Part shown: positions 11,311 to 22,500 of the stretch, one piece after another
Numbering within the stretch: position 1 is the stretch's first letter
Layout: each line of letters begins with the position of its first letter
Origin: Clytia hemisphaerica
Taxonomy: Eukaryota; Cnidaria; Hydrozoa; Leptothecata; Clytiidae
DNA: 64,000 nucleotides
Direction of reading: 5' to 3'
NCBI GenBank assembly: GCA_902728285.1
Contig: CACVBU010001039.1
Location: 139,279 to 203,278, forward strand
Position numbers and translations under genes: made by a program
The notes under the pieces: generated by a model
What the model was told of the DNA's origin: nothing
Database searches by the model: none
The model's input: only the letters and a program-made list of their open reading frames with translations

Positions 11311-14300
11311 TACCATGAGCCTTTGATGTGAATTGGGAGAAAGGATCCGACTAGTGATTAAGTAATCCTAAAAGAGGGATTAACTAGAATCATGTAGTTC
11401 CAATTGGTTGGTCTAAAAAAGGGACTAACAAGGACTATAGGTATAGAACTACTTTGTCCCAAAAGAGGATCATGTAAGACTAGATTCCTCAAGCTAGTCC
11501 CCAAATGAGGATTAGTTGGTCCCAAAGAGGGACTAGGTAATCCCACATGAAGATTATTTGATCCCAAAGAGGGATTAGGTAATCCTAAATGAGGAGTAGT
11601 TGATCCTAAAGAGGGATTAGGTAATCCCAAATGAGGATTAGTTGATCCCAAAGAGGGATCAGGTAATCTCAAATGAGGATTAGTTAGTCCCAAAGAGGGA
11701 TTAGGCAATCCCAAATAAGGATTAGTTGATCCCAAAGAGGGATCAGGTAATCTCAAATGAGGATTAGTTAGTCCCAAAGAGGGATTAGGCAATCCCGAAT
11801 AAGGATTGGTTAGTTCCAAAGAAAGATTAGCTAATCCCGTTAATCCTAAGGATAATTAAACTAGCACTATGTAGATACAAAAGAGGATTAGATACTCCTG
11901 AAGCTTAAATTGGGTATCCAAAACAGGATTTAGCTAATTCCGAAAACGAATTATCAAAACTAAGTAGTCCGAAACAGGAATCGGGTAGTCCTAATAGAAG
12001 TCTAAAAGGGACTATGTTGAAACAAAAAGGGATTACTTTGCAGCCACCAATAAGAATTGTTTGGTCTAAAAAAGGGACTAACAAGGACTAGGTATAGGAC
12101 TACTGGAGTCCCAAAAGAGGATCAAGTAAAACTAGATTTCTCAAGCTAGTCCCGGACCAAGAAACGAACGTGGACTAATAAAGACTAGGTAATCTGGAAG
12201 AAACAAAGATCTTGGAGAGAAACCTGGATCCTAAAGAGAAACCCGATATCGGATTACTCTTGTGTTTTGCATATAAATTCGTATGTAAGGATGCTACTTC
12301 TTCAAATAAGTTTAAAACCAACGGGAGAAACACGATGTATGAATGTGACGATTGCGAAAAGACCTTTTCCAATAAAAGTAATTACAATCGACATGTTGCA
12401 AAGGCCCACCCTGAAGAATCTGAAGAAGAATCTGAAGAGTCTGATGAGGACTTTACAGACAGCGAGTCCATGTTCAGTGATAGTGAAGAATCTCAAGGTG
12501 TTAAAGAAACATTTAATATTTGGGAGAGCATGTTGAACGAATGTCAAGAGACTGACTTATCAATTCATGAGATTTATAAATACAAGATCCTTTTTCTTCG
12601 AGCAATGAAAAAGGATAAAACACATAAATCTGTGATGGAAACTTTACAAAGGGTTAGAGATGAGGAAGATATGGATTTTGAAGAAGCATTGGATTTCGCT
12701 GTTGAAAAACGTCGCTTTCTAATTAATCGACAAATTCCAAATGATGCAATGAAAGAATGAGATTTGATCCTTGTAAATGGTAACATTGTTGTTTATAAGC
12801 TAGAAATATATTACCATCAATCAATAAATGTTTGTTTTCTTAGTTCTTTTTTATTGCCTCTACGATTTAGCTCAAAGTAGTGTCACATAGGGTTTTTGGA
12901 TTATAGTAATAACTTATATATTGAGCATCTTTACATTCATTTAACCAATCCTAAAATCCTAAATATTTACATATCTTTTATTTGCTTTGGTGTATCCACG
13001 TTCAATTTTGTTATCAATGTTGTTTTGTTTCTTCTCAAATAAACTATTTCATTCATTTCCCTATTTAACAATCTAAGATTTTTGTAATCTTAGATTTTTA
13101 ACCCATCGATCATCAGCTAAGAGTTCCAACTTTATATACTCAATTTCTCCATCCATCCAGCGTACTATTGCAAATATCGTTTGATTCCCTTTCATTAACA
13201 ACTTTCGTGAAGTTCGAAAAACCATCTTCTATGAACACTTGTTTCTAGTGGCTAGACAATAGTGATAATTTAATTGACTCTGGGAGCCTCCTTCACGAAT
13301 TTTCTTTGGACTTCAAATGTTGGGTCCTTGAGTTATGATAAAAAAATCCTCCTTGTCTTTATCAAAGTAGTTTTCAACATCAAAATTTAATTTTCGTTTA
13401 TTCTTCCATTTTGAGAATTTCATTTGATTTGCTTAGTTCATCAACCTCGACTTGTTTATACCGGACTCGATTTTTACACGTGTAGCAGTGTTGCTTACCT
13501 CAAAAAATGTTTAGCCTAATAAACGCTTAAAGAATTTTCAATCAAATGCCTTGAAGACTTTCAAAAAACGAACGTTTCCAAATTCATCTTTTACAAATAG
13601 AAATAAGACTTGGTTATTTTCTTTAATCAGAATTGTTGCTATCTCGCACATGTTTCCTGTTACTGATAAAATTACCTATATATCAAATCTTTCACATGGT
13701 GATGGTGTTATTGTCAACAATGTACTCAGTTTTTATGATTTATGAATAATTAGACTAAGAAGGTCAGTGCTTTAATAGATAACCTGAAAATTATTTACTG
13801 GAGGTGTTGAGTTTGAACCATGTGTTGCAATTTTAGTAACACTAAAATTCCGGTGTTTTCGGGTGTTTCCGATAGGGAAAATGACTTTAATGCTTTTATA
13901 GATAACCAGAAAATATTTACCACTTGAAACTTATTCTGTGGTGACACTCACTTTCTGTAAGGTGTCAATCACTTTCTGTAGTGTACTCACTTTCTGTGGT
14001 GTCACTCACTTTCTGTAGTGTCACTCACTTTCTGTAGTGTCACTCACTTTCGGCATTGCTGGAGGTGTCAAAAATGTGCCAGCTTTCTCCATATCTTACT
14101 ACTTACAAACTACTCTCATCCAAAGAGAGACGTCATTTGATCTTACCGCCTTTTTACTAGCATTCACATTCATCATTTACGCTTTTGTTGGTGAACTGAC
14201 CCTGACATCATTGTATATCAAGAACGAACCTCTTGCATTGGAACCGGATTTCATCGGCTATTACTATGCCTCACAAGCTGCTTTAAGAAGTCTTAGTTGT

Positions 14301-16369
14301 CTTATCACCTTAAGAATAGCTAGTAAAGTCTTTAGAGCGTTAGACATTGATGTGTTATTATTTGGCGTACTTAGCCAGATCATATCATACACAATCATTG
14401 GTCTATCCAAAAGCAAAGTCACGATCTTCACCGCAAGTCTAAGTGGTTTTGGTATACCAGTAGCTTTATCGTTGTCTAGAAGTTATACTTCAAAACATGT
14501 CCCACCTGAACAGGTAGGAACATTAATGGCTGCCTTTGAATCCATAGATGCTCTTTCGTTTACGACAAATTTGATGTCTATTGAAGTTTACAATGCAACT
14601 CTCAGTAAATATGCCGGAGCTGTCTGGTTCTTCTTGGCTGGATGTTCATTTATTGGATTTGCTTTGACATTAGGAAATAAATTCTATCTTCTTCAGAGAG
14701 AGAAATCACCTGATATTTCAAGTAATCAGGCGACCAAAACTGATGTTGTAACGATATAATGATACATACATCAACGTTAAGGCTTGGGGATGCGATGACT
14801 TTTTTTCGTGTTGGTGAAATGCAACATGCTCCATTCCATCAACCTGAAACGCTTTCTCGTGTCTCCATCCCATTTTTCTTTTAATAACATTTGTGCTTCT
14901 CTCACTTTTGTCCCTGGGACAAAATTCGCGTGTCTTTTGGGTATTTCCCTCACTTTTTGTCCCATGAAACAAAAAAAGAAACCATGAGACACGCACTTTT
15001 TTTCTTGTGTTGATGGGATGGAGCATGCTGCATTGCACCAACGCGAATAAAAACTTCTCGTGTCCCCAAGCCTTTAGTAAGATCAGGCCCTTTCTGAGCA
15101 TTATAAGAGAATTGACGGCTCGATGTTATTGATTGTGATTGATTTGTTGACGGTAATGTGACTGTTGATAATCTTACCTCGAATGGCCCATCTAAATTGT
15201 ATAAAATATTTTTTTCATTATTACTTTTATAACAAGTGGGAAATTTTAGAAATAATTTTGGGATTTTATTTGTGCTTTCATCTTCCTCCTTTTCCTTGTT
15301 GCTCTTTGATAATGTGATGTTGTTATCATTGATATCAAATGTTTTCTGTGGTTGAAATGTGATCGCTTCATTCTCAACTGTTGTATAGCTCTTCTGGGAG
15401 AAGAAAAATGATGTATAAGAGGATAATCAAATTGATTCCAATTGAAAGTCCAAATACTGCTGTGAATCCTAAATGCTTCAGTAATTGTCCTGCAAAGAGT
15501 CCTGCTGGTAATCCAGCAAGATTTCCAGCAAAATCTACCAAAGCCATCCTCGAAGTTCGTGATTTTTCCTTTCGCCCAGTTGTCACATCTGCAATGAAGC
15601 CGTACGAAAGTGCCAGTACCCCAGGAAATTCGCCGAAAATACAGGCCAGGAACATTCCAACACAAAGGTAAATGATGGATGAATTCATGTAGTATGAACA
15701 TAGGAGGAAAATAATGTTTTGTAAGATACTCATGATGGGGACCAAGAGGATGGCCTTCTTGCGGCCGATGACGTCGCTTATGGGTCCCCAAATAAGGACA
15801 GTGAGAATGGATGGTATTTGAGACGAAGCAAGAATAGCGAAACACCAATGTGACGATTCCTAATAAAGAAAATGTAACAAGACTTCTTATATAAAATGCT
15901 TCTTCCCATTCAAAAACAATAGGTTCTAATTTTATCCAAAGAGTTGCAAGACAATTGCCAGATTAACCCAGCAGTGTTCTAGTTTGTTATAGTTCAATTT
16001 TTGACATCATAAATAAAAAAACTAAGATCTTTGTAGTTTTGGATAAAAAGAGCTATAATGAAATCAAATTTTTTAGCGTATATGGTCAAGATGTAAGGGT
16101 TTAAGATCTGATGTCAGTCAATAGATTTAATAATTTGATTGATCATACAGAAAAATGTTTACCTTTTGCATATCAGCTGTAATAACTGTTGATGACTTTT
16201 CTTCACACAATGACGATGATGTCGTACCATTTCCATGAAGTCCATCATCATATTTCTCCAAACAGACTTTTTGCAACACGAGTTGTGGCAGGATAGACAG
16301 ATTGATGAAATAAATGATTGAATACAAAAAAATGATAGGTTCGCTTGTTATTAAATTATTTTTCAGCAT
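7966..16369 (-). CDS. SLC46-like major facilitator transporter, three exons
   Basis: Membrane transporter of the SLC46 group (human SLC46A1 carries folate with protons; A2/A3 carry other substrates). Exons: 16369-16163 (69 codons, phase 0), 15859-15178, 8640-7966. Exon 1 holds TM1 (EPIIFLYSIIYF) and a large extracellular loop with cysteines and one NGT glycosylation site. Exon 2 holds the MFS loop 2-3 signature WGPISDVIGRKKA and TM2-6, including ALVDFAGNLAGLPAGLFAG. Exon 3 holds TM7-12, with FVGELTLTSLYIKNEPL and EQVGTLMAAFESIDAL. Expected length is about 520 residues. Oddities: exon 2 runs into TGA at 15376-15374, but a +1 frame then stays open to a clean GTAAG donor at 15177, so exon 2 holds one indel, or else ends early at a weak GTTGAG donor. 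Its last intron contains an inverted second copy of exon 3. The exon 3 acceptor (GTGCCAG) is my best guess. Confidence 0.82.
8690..8790. repeat. 20-21 bp tandem repeat (left arm)
   Basis: About five copies of a unit like AGAAAGTGAGTGACACTAC. The mirrored array in the right arm is at about 13935-14052. It lies just upstream, in the transcribed sense, of the SLC46-like last exon, inside the intron. Confidence 0.85.
9965..10517 (-). pseudogene. Zinc-finger ORF, left-arm copy, frameshifted
   Basis: Mirror copy of the plus-strand ORF at 12212-12760. The start and the C2H2 finger are intact, but an extra G near 10206 shifts the frame and stops the protein at about 114 codons. Two further small insertions lie near 10055. 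The rest of the C-terminal region is still readable in another frame. Either real decay in this arm, or an indel error made when the palindrome was assembled. Confidence 0.75.
10890..11085. repeat. 21-bp iterons, left arm
   Basis: Complement of the array at 11480-11830, here shorter. Units alternate between two 21-bp versions with GGAT..ATCC at their core. Degenerate relatives of the same words (GGGACTA, GGATTAG) extend outward to about 10550. Confidence 0.8.
11086..11340. other. Palindrome spacer with GC hairpins and (CAA)n
   Basis: Not mirrored between the arms. It contains two adjacent GC-rich hairpins at about 11152-11191 (GGGGCGTAAGCCCC and CCCGCCTTTGGCGGG), an A-rich stretch, and ACA/CAA repeats at 11278-11310. 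No gene. The ORF of leucines on the minus strand is only the translated microsatellite. Confidence 0.7.
11480..11830. repeat. 21-bp iterons in 42-bp pairs, right arm
   Basis: Tandem array of two alternating 21-bp units, GGATTAGTTGATCCCAAAGAG and a second of the form GGATTAGGTAATCCCAAATGA, with minor variants. Each unit holds a small dyad GGAT-N6-ATCC. The right arm has more units than the left. Because 42 is a multiple of three, the array stays open as a 153-codon minus-strand ORF with a 14-residue period, which I do not consider a gene. More degenerate units reach to about 12180, close to the zinc-finger start. Confidence 0.85.
12212..12760 (+). CDS. Small C2H2 zinc-finger protein, intact copy
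   Basis: 182 codons. Residues 42-65 form one canonical C2H2 finger: YECDDCEKTF then a second half ending RHVAKAH, spacing C-x2-C-x12-H-x4-H. A strongly acidic stretch follows (EESEEESEESDEDF) and then a predicted helical C-terminal part (SIHEIYKYKILFLRAMKK .. EALDFAVEKRR). One finger alone binds DNA weakly, so a partner or another role is likely. The first ATG gives an N-terminal region without recognised features; an internal ATG directly before the finger is an alternative start. Its neighbours are iterons upstream and the palindrome. The second copy at 9965-10517 is broken. Such single-finger acidic proteins can belong to mobile elements; I do not recognise the family. Confidence 0.6.
   Translation: MERNLDPKEKPDIGLLLCFAYKFVCKDATSSNKFKTNGRNTMYECDDCEKTFSNKSNYNRHVAKAHPEESEEESEESDEDFTDSESMFSDSEESQGVKETFNIWESMLNECQETDLSIHEIYKYKILFLRAMKKDKTHKSVMETLQRVRDEEDMDFEEALDFAVEKRRFLINRQIPNDAMKE
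13935..14052. repeat. 20-21 bp tandem repeat (right arm)
   Basis: Mirror of 8690-8790: copies of GTGTCACTCACTTTCTGTA. Directly precedes the duplicated transporter exon on the plus strand. Confidence 0.85.
14083..14759 (+). pseudogene. Inverted duplicate of SLC46-like last exon
   Basis: Second copy of the transporter's last exon (TM7-12), in the opposite orientation to the rest of the gene and inside its last intron. Compared with 7966-8640 it has a two-base insertion in a T run near 14152, which puts TTYKLLSSK and the TM7 sequence in different frames, plus a few substitutions (for example FRASDID to FRALDID). TM7-12 stay open to the same stop codon. Without exons 1-2 on this strand it is most likely non-functional as protein, but it is antisense to the real exon within one transcript. 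Confidence 0.85.
14779..15073. mobile_element. Inverted-ended MITE at the palindrome edge
   Basis: About 295 bp. The left end reads GGCTTGGGGATGCGATGAC and continues with CGTGTTGGTG and GCATGCTCCAT-type words; the right end is their complement, finishing CTCGTGTCCCCAAGCC. A broken left fragment of the same element (GGAGCATGTTGCATTT) marks the outer end of the opposite palindrome arm at 7891-7945. Confidence 0.7.
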
Positions 16370-17590
16370 CTTCTGTCAGAAGTTGTAATTTTTATTGAAT
16401 GCTTTTCTAGCAGTACTAGTTATTCAAAGAATCATGCAACATGAGTGATTTGATTAATGACTTGTCCAAATCATTTTGAAGTGAATTTTAATAATTGCTA
16501 TGTTGCCAAATAATGTCATTCAGGTGCAAAAGTAATTCACACTTTGACATAATGAGATTACTCATTCAGAATTCTGATATCTTGAGCTCAATAAGCTACA
16601 TGTTTTTCTAGGGTAATTTCTGGAAATAGTTTATTGTACCATATTCACTACTGTCATTTTATAAATGACCAGAAGAAAAGTCACCTAACTTATATGAAAG
16701 TATAACCCCAGGCAGTGATATATTTAAACTAAATTATTGATTGTAATTGATTGACATTGAACATAGATGATTGACATTAAAGGGAAGATGAAACATAATC
16801 CAGGCATAGCTATCGTGAAAAGCATTTGAAAATTCAAGTCAAAGTTGTCAACATTGATTCTATTCTAAGATATTGACATCCAAAGTTCCAAATTTCTAGA
16901 CATAGTCATATAGAGATGAGAAATTTGAGAGAAGAAGAGCAGAAGAAAACTTGATTATTTGGTATGATTGACCACTAGTTACATGAAACTGATAGGTTTG
17001 TATACAATAAAAGGTCATTTAATTTAATTCAATTTAATTTCTGATCCTAATTTCTCTAATTTTTACCTAATATGGATAAAGGGTACCTGAAAGTTGGAAA
17101 TCTTCTTTGAAATTTTCATTTCAATATAGCTTCCACAGAGAGCAGATGTCCAGAGTTTAGAACTTTGGATGTCAATATCTTAGGATAGAATCACTGTTGA
17201 CAACTTTGACTTTAAAACTTTTCAAATAATTTTTTAATAGCTGTGCCTATATTAAGTTTAACTTTTCATGCCGGTATCCCTTGAACTGCAACTTTATATG
17301 ATTAGAAAGTAAATGTAAAAAACCTTTGAGTTTGAAGAATGAAAAATGTAAATTCAACAACCCAACTGTTAAGTGCAAGCTGAATTGCTTAGAAAACAAA
17401 ATATCTGCCAAATGGCCCAAAAAATGTCCATTGTGGAAAGAGATTTAACGTAACTGAAATCAGGTGATCTCAAGGGAATAGTCTTTTAAGCCATCCCAAC
17501 AATCTATTGAATAACTAATTACTGTAGCATAAATCCTTATGATAATAAAATTTACACTTCATAAGTATAAACTTAGAGCACTAAAAAATG
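16370..17590. other. Gene-free stretch with a 500-bp inverted repeat
   Basis: Upstream of the SLC46-like start. Positions about 16775-16915 and 17140-17275 form an inverted pair: the left arm carries CAAAGTTGTCAACATTGATT and ATTGACATCCAAAGTTC, the right arm their complements. This looks like another foldback or MITE-type element. No coding evidence here; a promoter for the transporter would be expected, but I see no diagnostic motif. Confidence 0.6.
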
Positions 17591-18880
17591 ATGTTTAGTG
17601 ACGTGATGGTATACCCAAAACACTTAAAAATCCTTTTAGTACCATGGGTACTAAAATACCAAAAGGTTGGTATATATACAGACTAAAATTTGATAATATT
17701 TTTTAGTAAATTCATTGGTACTAAAATTAGTGATTTTTATCATTTTTTGAATCTTTTTCAGAACTTTTCGTGATTCTTTTCAGAACTTTTGAATTTTTTT
17801 TTTAAATTAAAATTTCCTCATTTAAAGAAATTTCCCATGTTCAATTATTTTTGCTTCTTCAAAGTTTAAAATTAATTTAAAAAGCAGCATGAATGAATTT
17901 AATATGTTGCAAAATCAGCACTTTTGAGAAAAATGGTTCCGATAAGACAAAAATCTGTCCTAAAAAGACGAAAATTGGGTGGTCTCTGAGTCTAAATGTT
18001 CCTGTAAATTTTAGTACATGGGTTCTAGAATACCACTTCTCTACAATGGGGTGGTGGTATGCAAAAATTCTCGAAAACCATTTTAGTACTCATATATGTC
18101 TGAAATTTTATCCCCCCCTAAAAAATCTCTTTTTGAAATATTTTACTCATCATGATTGTAGACAAAAAAATAATTTATCCTGATTGTGACTGCCTCTGGG
18201 AAAGCAGTGTATGCTGTATGTAGTAATGTGTTATTTAATAGCAAAACCTAAAAGTCTATATCAGGTCAGGAAACAACACAGTAATTATTCATGTTGAAAC
18301 ACTATCTCTTATAATGAATATCATTTATCTTTTTTTGTTCTAATGTTTTTTGAAATAAATATAATTAAAGACATGAGAAAACTAAATAATCTATTACCAC
18401 TTATGTTTGACTGTCCATTTTTATCTTTGTATTCTTTTTCCGAGCAGACAGAGAAAGTCAAGATTTGGTCAAGTGGAAGAGTAGAAATCTACATGAAAGA
18501 AACTTTTGCAACAACCTTCAAAGAAATTATCATTTTCTTTAATGGAGTTACTGAACTACTGATGATCTATTCTGAAGCATGTAATACCATAATAGGCGGA
18601 CTAAATGATTAATGTAAAAAATCACTACCGCCATACACAGCGATTTTTAAAACAGAATTTCAAACGTAAAAAATTTAAGTGTCAACAATTTCAAACATCA
18701 ATGTTCACTCATCAAAAGCTTTTGCTGTTATGAATCTAGTTTTTAAAACCAAAACTAAAAAAAACGTACATGTGAAACTAAACTAAACTAAACTACTACA
18801 TTAAATGCGGTATTGATTGTGTTTATAAGAGCACTCACATCACAATCACACATATCCATCAAAATGTGCAAACACTTAAG

Positions 18881-19515
18881 GATTTAGAGTTTGATGAGAC
18901 CAACATAGTTGAGGCAATAAATAGTATTTCTCAAAATTGGTCCTCTGGTCCAGACAGCGTTCCCACAGTTTTATTAAAGAAATGCGAAAGAGCACTAGCG
19001 AAACTGCTCAAAACCTTTTAGAAAACCTTGTCTAGATTGTGGGACAACAAATTAACCTACACAAAACAAACGAAAGAAAAAAGGAAAACTCTAACATCCC
19101 ATTTAACCAAAATATTTCAGAAAATTATCAGGAGATTGATCATTCAGCACTTAGATGAGAACAATCTTTTTAATTTTTCTAACTGAAAGCAAATGGGTTA
19201 AATGGAAAGCTTCTGACATGGATCAAGTCTTTCTTAACCAAACGCAAATAAATAGTTGTAGTCAATGGTGAAACCTCTGAAGTAGCTGAGACGATTTCTG
19301 GTGTCCCTCAAGACTCAGTTTTGGGCCCATGATTGTTTATCATCATGGTCACATTGATGAAAATGTATTCACCACTGTCAAACTTTGCAGATGACACAAG
19401 AATCAAAAAAGACATCCAGAATCTTTTAGAAACCTTCAAACTTCAAGAAGATTTAAACTGTGTCTCCAAATGGGTATTAGATAATCAACATGATGCTGAA
19501 TGGTATGAAAATTGA
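18881..19515 (+). pseudogene. Decayed CR1/Jockey-type LINE reverse transcriptase
   Basis: Fragments of a non-LTR reverse transcriptase in several frames. At 18881-19020 the text reads WSSGPDSVPTVLLKKCE, matching the family's SSGPDGI block. At about 19205-19330 come LTWIKSFLTKR and SGVPQDSVLGP (motif B region). At about 19375-19400 comes NFADDTRI, the catalytic YADD/FADD motif C. In-frame stops and shifts break it everywhere, so it is dead. The endonuclease part and 3' tail are not seen. Confidence 0.85.
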
Positions 19516-19519
19516 ATAT

Positions 19520-22500
19520 ATTCATTATGACAAAACAGATGGCTTCTAGCAATTCAGAGCAATTAGCTATTTCTATTTATTTTTCTATTTATCCATTTTA
19601 TTTGCATAAGCCTAAAAAAGCTAATATCACAAATAAATAATAGCTACTTTACTGAACATTTGAAAATCATCTGAATGAGCTTGAATGAAGACTGAAGGAG
19701 CTTGAATGTATTCTTAATATTTGCAAGGAAGGAGGGAAATACATTATAAATTTTACTTGGAGCATCCTGACCTAGAAGGCTTAGTTCCAAATATTGCAAT
19801 TGATCATTAAAAAAAAAACAAGAATAGGGGCATCTTCAACTATTTCAATAAGACTAGGAAGTGTTTTATTCCCCTGGCCTGATAAAGAGAAGTCCTTTTC
19901 AATGCCAAGTCTATGACCCATTTGTATGGCACAGGGACCAAAAAATTGTTCAATTTCTCACCCAAAGATTTGAGGAATCATATAATAGAATGTAAAAAAG
20001 CTGACTTCAAATCTGGGAAAAAATTTTCCAAAACTCCGAAAAACAGGGAAAGTTTTTTCTGAAAATCAGAAAGTCTGGGAAACTTTTTTCAAAAAATTGG
20101 AAAAAGGAGGAAATTTCTTTCAAATATCAAAAATGCGTGAGAAATCAAACTTTTGAAAAATTGCGCGTCAGTGTTAGAATGCGTGTGAGAGGTGCGTGTT
20201 GGAAAGTGAGAGTTGGCACCTCTGGCTAACATGCATAGCCCTCAAATGAATGACCTGTCTGGTCCTTAAAATACAAAGTTAAATCGAAACAAAAATGGTA
20301 GAGTAGAGCTGCGAGCGAAGAAGCGTAGTTTATTTGTTTTGAAATTTTGCTGCTTTGATTAATCAGTCATTTGAGAGGGCTATGCATGTTAGCCTCCACT
20401 GATGCAAGTTACCCAACTTCACAATAAGTATTGGGGGGTTCAAGTTTATATATATAGTCCGTATACCCCCCTGTTGCCTGACATGGATTTTCCGTAACAA
20501 TTTTAGTTTTGAAAAACTTCAGGATTTCTGCCGTAACATTTGGATTTTCCGATACTTGCCAAGAAAATAGACCAAATTTTATGGATTTTCCGATACACAT
20601 ACTGTATGTATATGACTAAATAATGAGGAAAAATCCTGGATTTTCCGAAACCTTTTTCAAATTTCTCAGCTCAGGATTCCAAGTGAAAATAAAATCAGGG
20701 TTATGGTTTTTTTCTGGTTCTGGCCACTATTCTATTCAATTGTCTTTATCTAAATATGAAAACTGTACTTACTTGTAACCAAATGTGTTGAAAGTTGAAA
20801 ACAGATTGACAGACTTGTAGAAAAAGCCAGAAAGCGAGAAACGGAGAAAAAGCAGCGGAAAACATCAAATGCGCGGGAAAATTTTTAAATTTTTTTTAGC
20901 TGCCATGTTAGTTTACAATTTGCTTCAGTTATTCAAGAGCGAAATAGACCAACACTCAAAAAGAATGCAAAAAAATTGAGACAAAATTTCGGATGCCGGC
21001 TAAACATTCAAGGCCAAAATCGCAGCGAACGCCAGCGCTGATATTGAGGGGCGGATCACAACTTGTGGAAACTTGGAAAATGGAGGAATCGAGTTCTGTG
21101 TTGGTAATTTTTCTATTTTAATCTCTTACAAAGTTATAAAGTAGATATAACAACTGTGAAATAATCTAGGAAGGTCACTCAATTCACAAATTGCAAGCAA
21201 ACACAAAAGAGAAAGACAGTGACAGCTTTGCTTTGGATGGGAAATACTGTGTGTTTTAATATTTCAGTTTATAGGAACATTTGGCGAGTTCATGTACGCA
21301 GCCGCAATCAAAAAAATCATAACCCCACTCAAAAAAAATTTACGTTTGCGTCTTTTTTAAAGTCAGTTAGGAACATTTGGCGAGTTCCTGTACGCGACCG
21401 CAATCAAAAAAATCATAACCACACTCATAAAAAAATAATTGTGTTTGCGTCTTTTTTTACCGTTTTTTTGCCTAGATGATAGAGCAAACATAGTAACTAT
21501 AAGCAGACTGTGCCTTTAATTGGCTGTTAAAAAATTATGCGTCGGTACACACCTATTGAAAAAAAATTATGCCGTTTTAAAATGGTGTACCCTAGCAGTG
21601 AACAGCAACAAAATTACCGGAAGCCGAAACACGGACTTAGAATCTGAAGTTGATCAAATTGCCGCGCGGGCCGGCACGCTTCTAAGCAATCTAAGCAGTG
21701 GTTCTTCGGTTTTAAATGTTTATTTTGCTGTTATATGAAAAAAATTAGTTTGAACGTTGACAGAAAGGATCTTCATCATCCCTTGACTTTTAACAGCAAG
21801 TATCAAGTATCAAATAAGGTCAATCAATGAGAGGTTTTTGCAAGTCGCGCGGGCGGGCGGGAGGAGTAGTGCTCTTTTAATGAACGAAACTTACTTTGCA
21901 AAATCAAGTGGATATTCTATGATGAAGAAGTACGGAGGTAATCAAATTTGTCAATAATTTGTCAAGAAATAAATCAAAACTGCCCAAGAACCAACAAGCC
22001 ATCTTTTTACATTTTTGTTTTATTTTTATCTTTTGATGATTTTGACAGACGATTCGTGATTCGAATAAAAATGTTCGATCGTTCGACTAATATCGTTCGA
22101 TTTTATTAAGGCACCATTTACACTAGAATAACTAGAAGGAAAAAAAAGAGCGATGCGCGGCGGGCGGCGGCGGGTGATGTGCCTCCTAGATTATGTGGTG
22201 TGTTTGGGGCATTAAGGCTCTTAGCTTACGAACCTGTCTCTATAGCGGCTTTATTTATTAGAGGGATTTTTAGAGTGTCTCTTATTTTGCTAGCAACTTG
22301 CGAATTGAGGTGGAGTCTGGATCGCTTCGCAACCCTTATACAATACGGCTAGTTCATCTTTCTACTTCTTCATCTTCCATGAAGCTCTCAAAGTCAAATA
22401 GCATTAAGCACATAAGATATTCTTATAATTGTGAAATGTCGTTCGCGCTTTCGCTATGGTGGAGTGCATGATGTAACTCGCGCGGCAACAAACTCGCCTT

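Larger units (their letters stand above)
11644..14836. repeat. Right arm of giant palindrome
   Basis: Reverse complement of 7891-11085. It carries the longer iteron array, the intact zinc-finger ORF, about 1.1 kb without genes, the 20-21 bp tandem repeat, and an antisense-oriented copy of the SLC46-like last exon. Its outer end lies within the small transposon at 14779-15073, which gives the likely recombination point. Confidence 0.95.

Noticed and set aside
11126..11819. Leucine-run ORF and a 14-residue-period NPSLG protein
   Set aside because: They are translations of a (CAA)n tract and of 21-bp iterons; open only because the periods are multiples of three.
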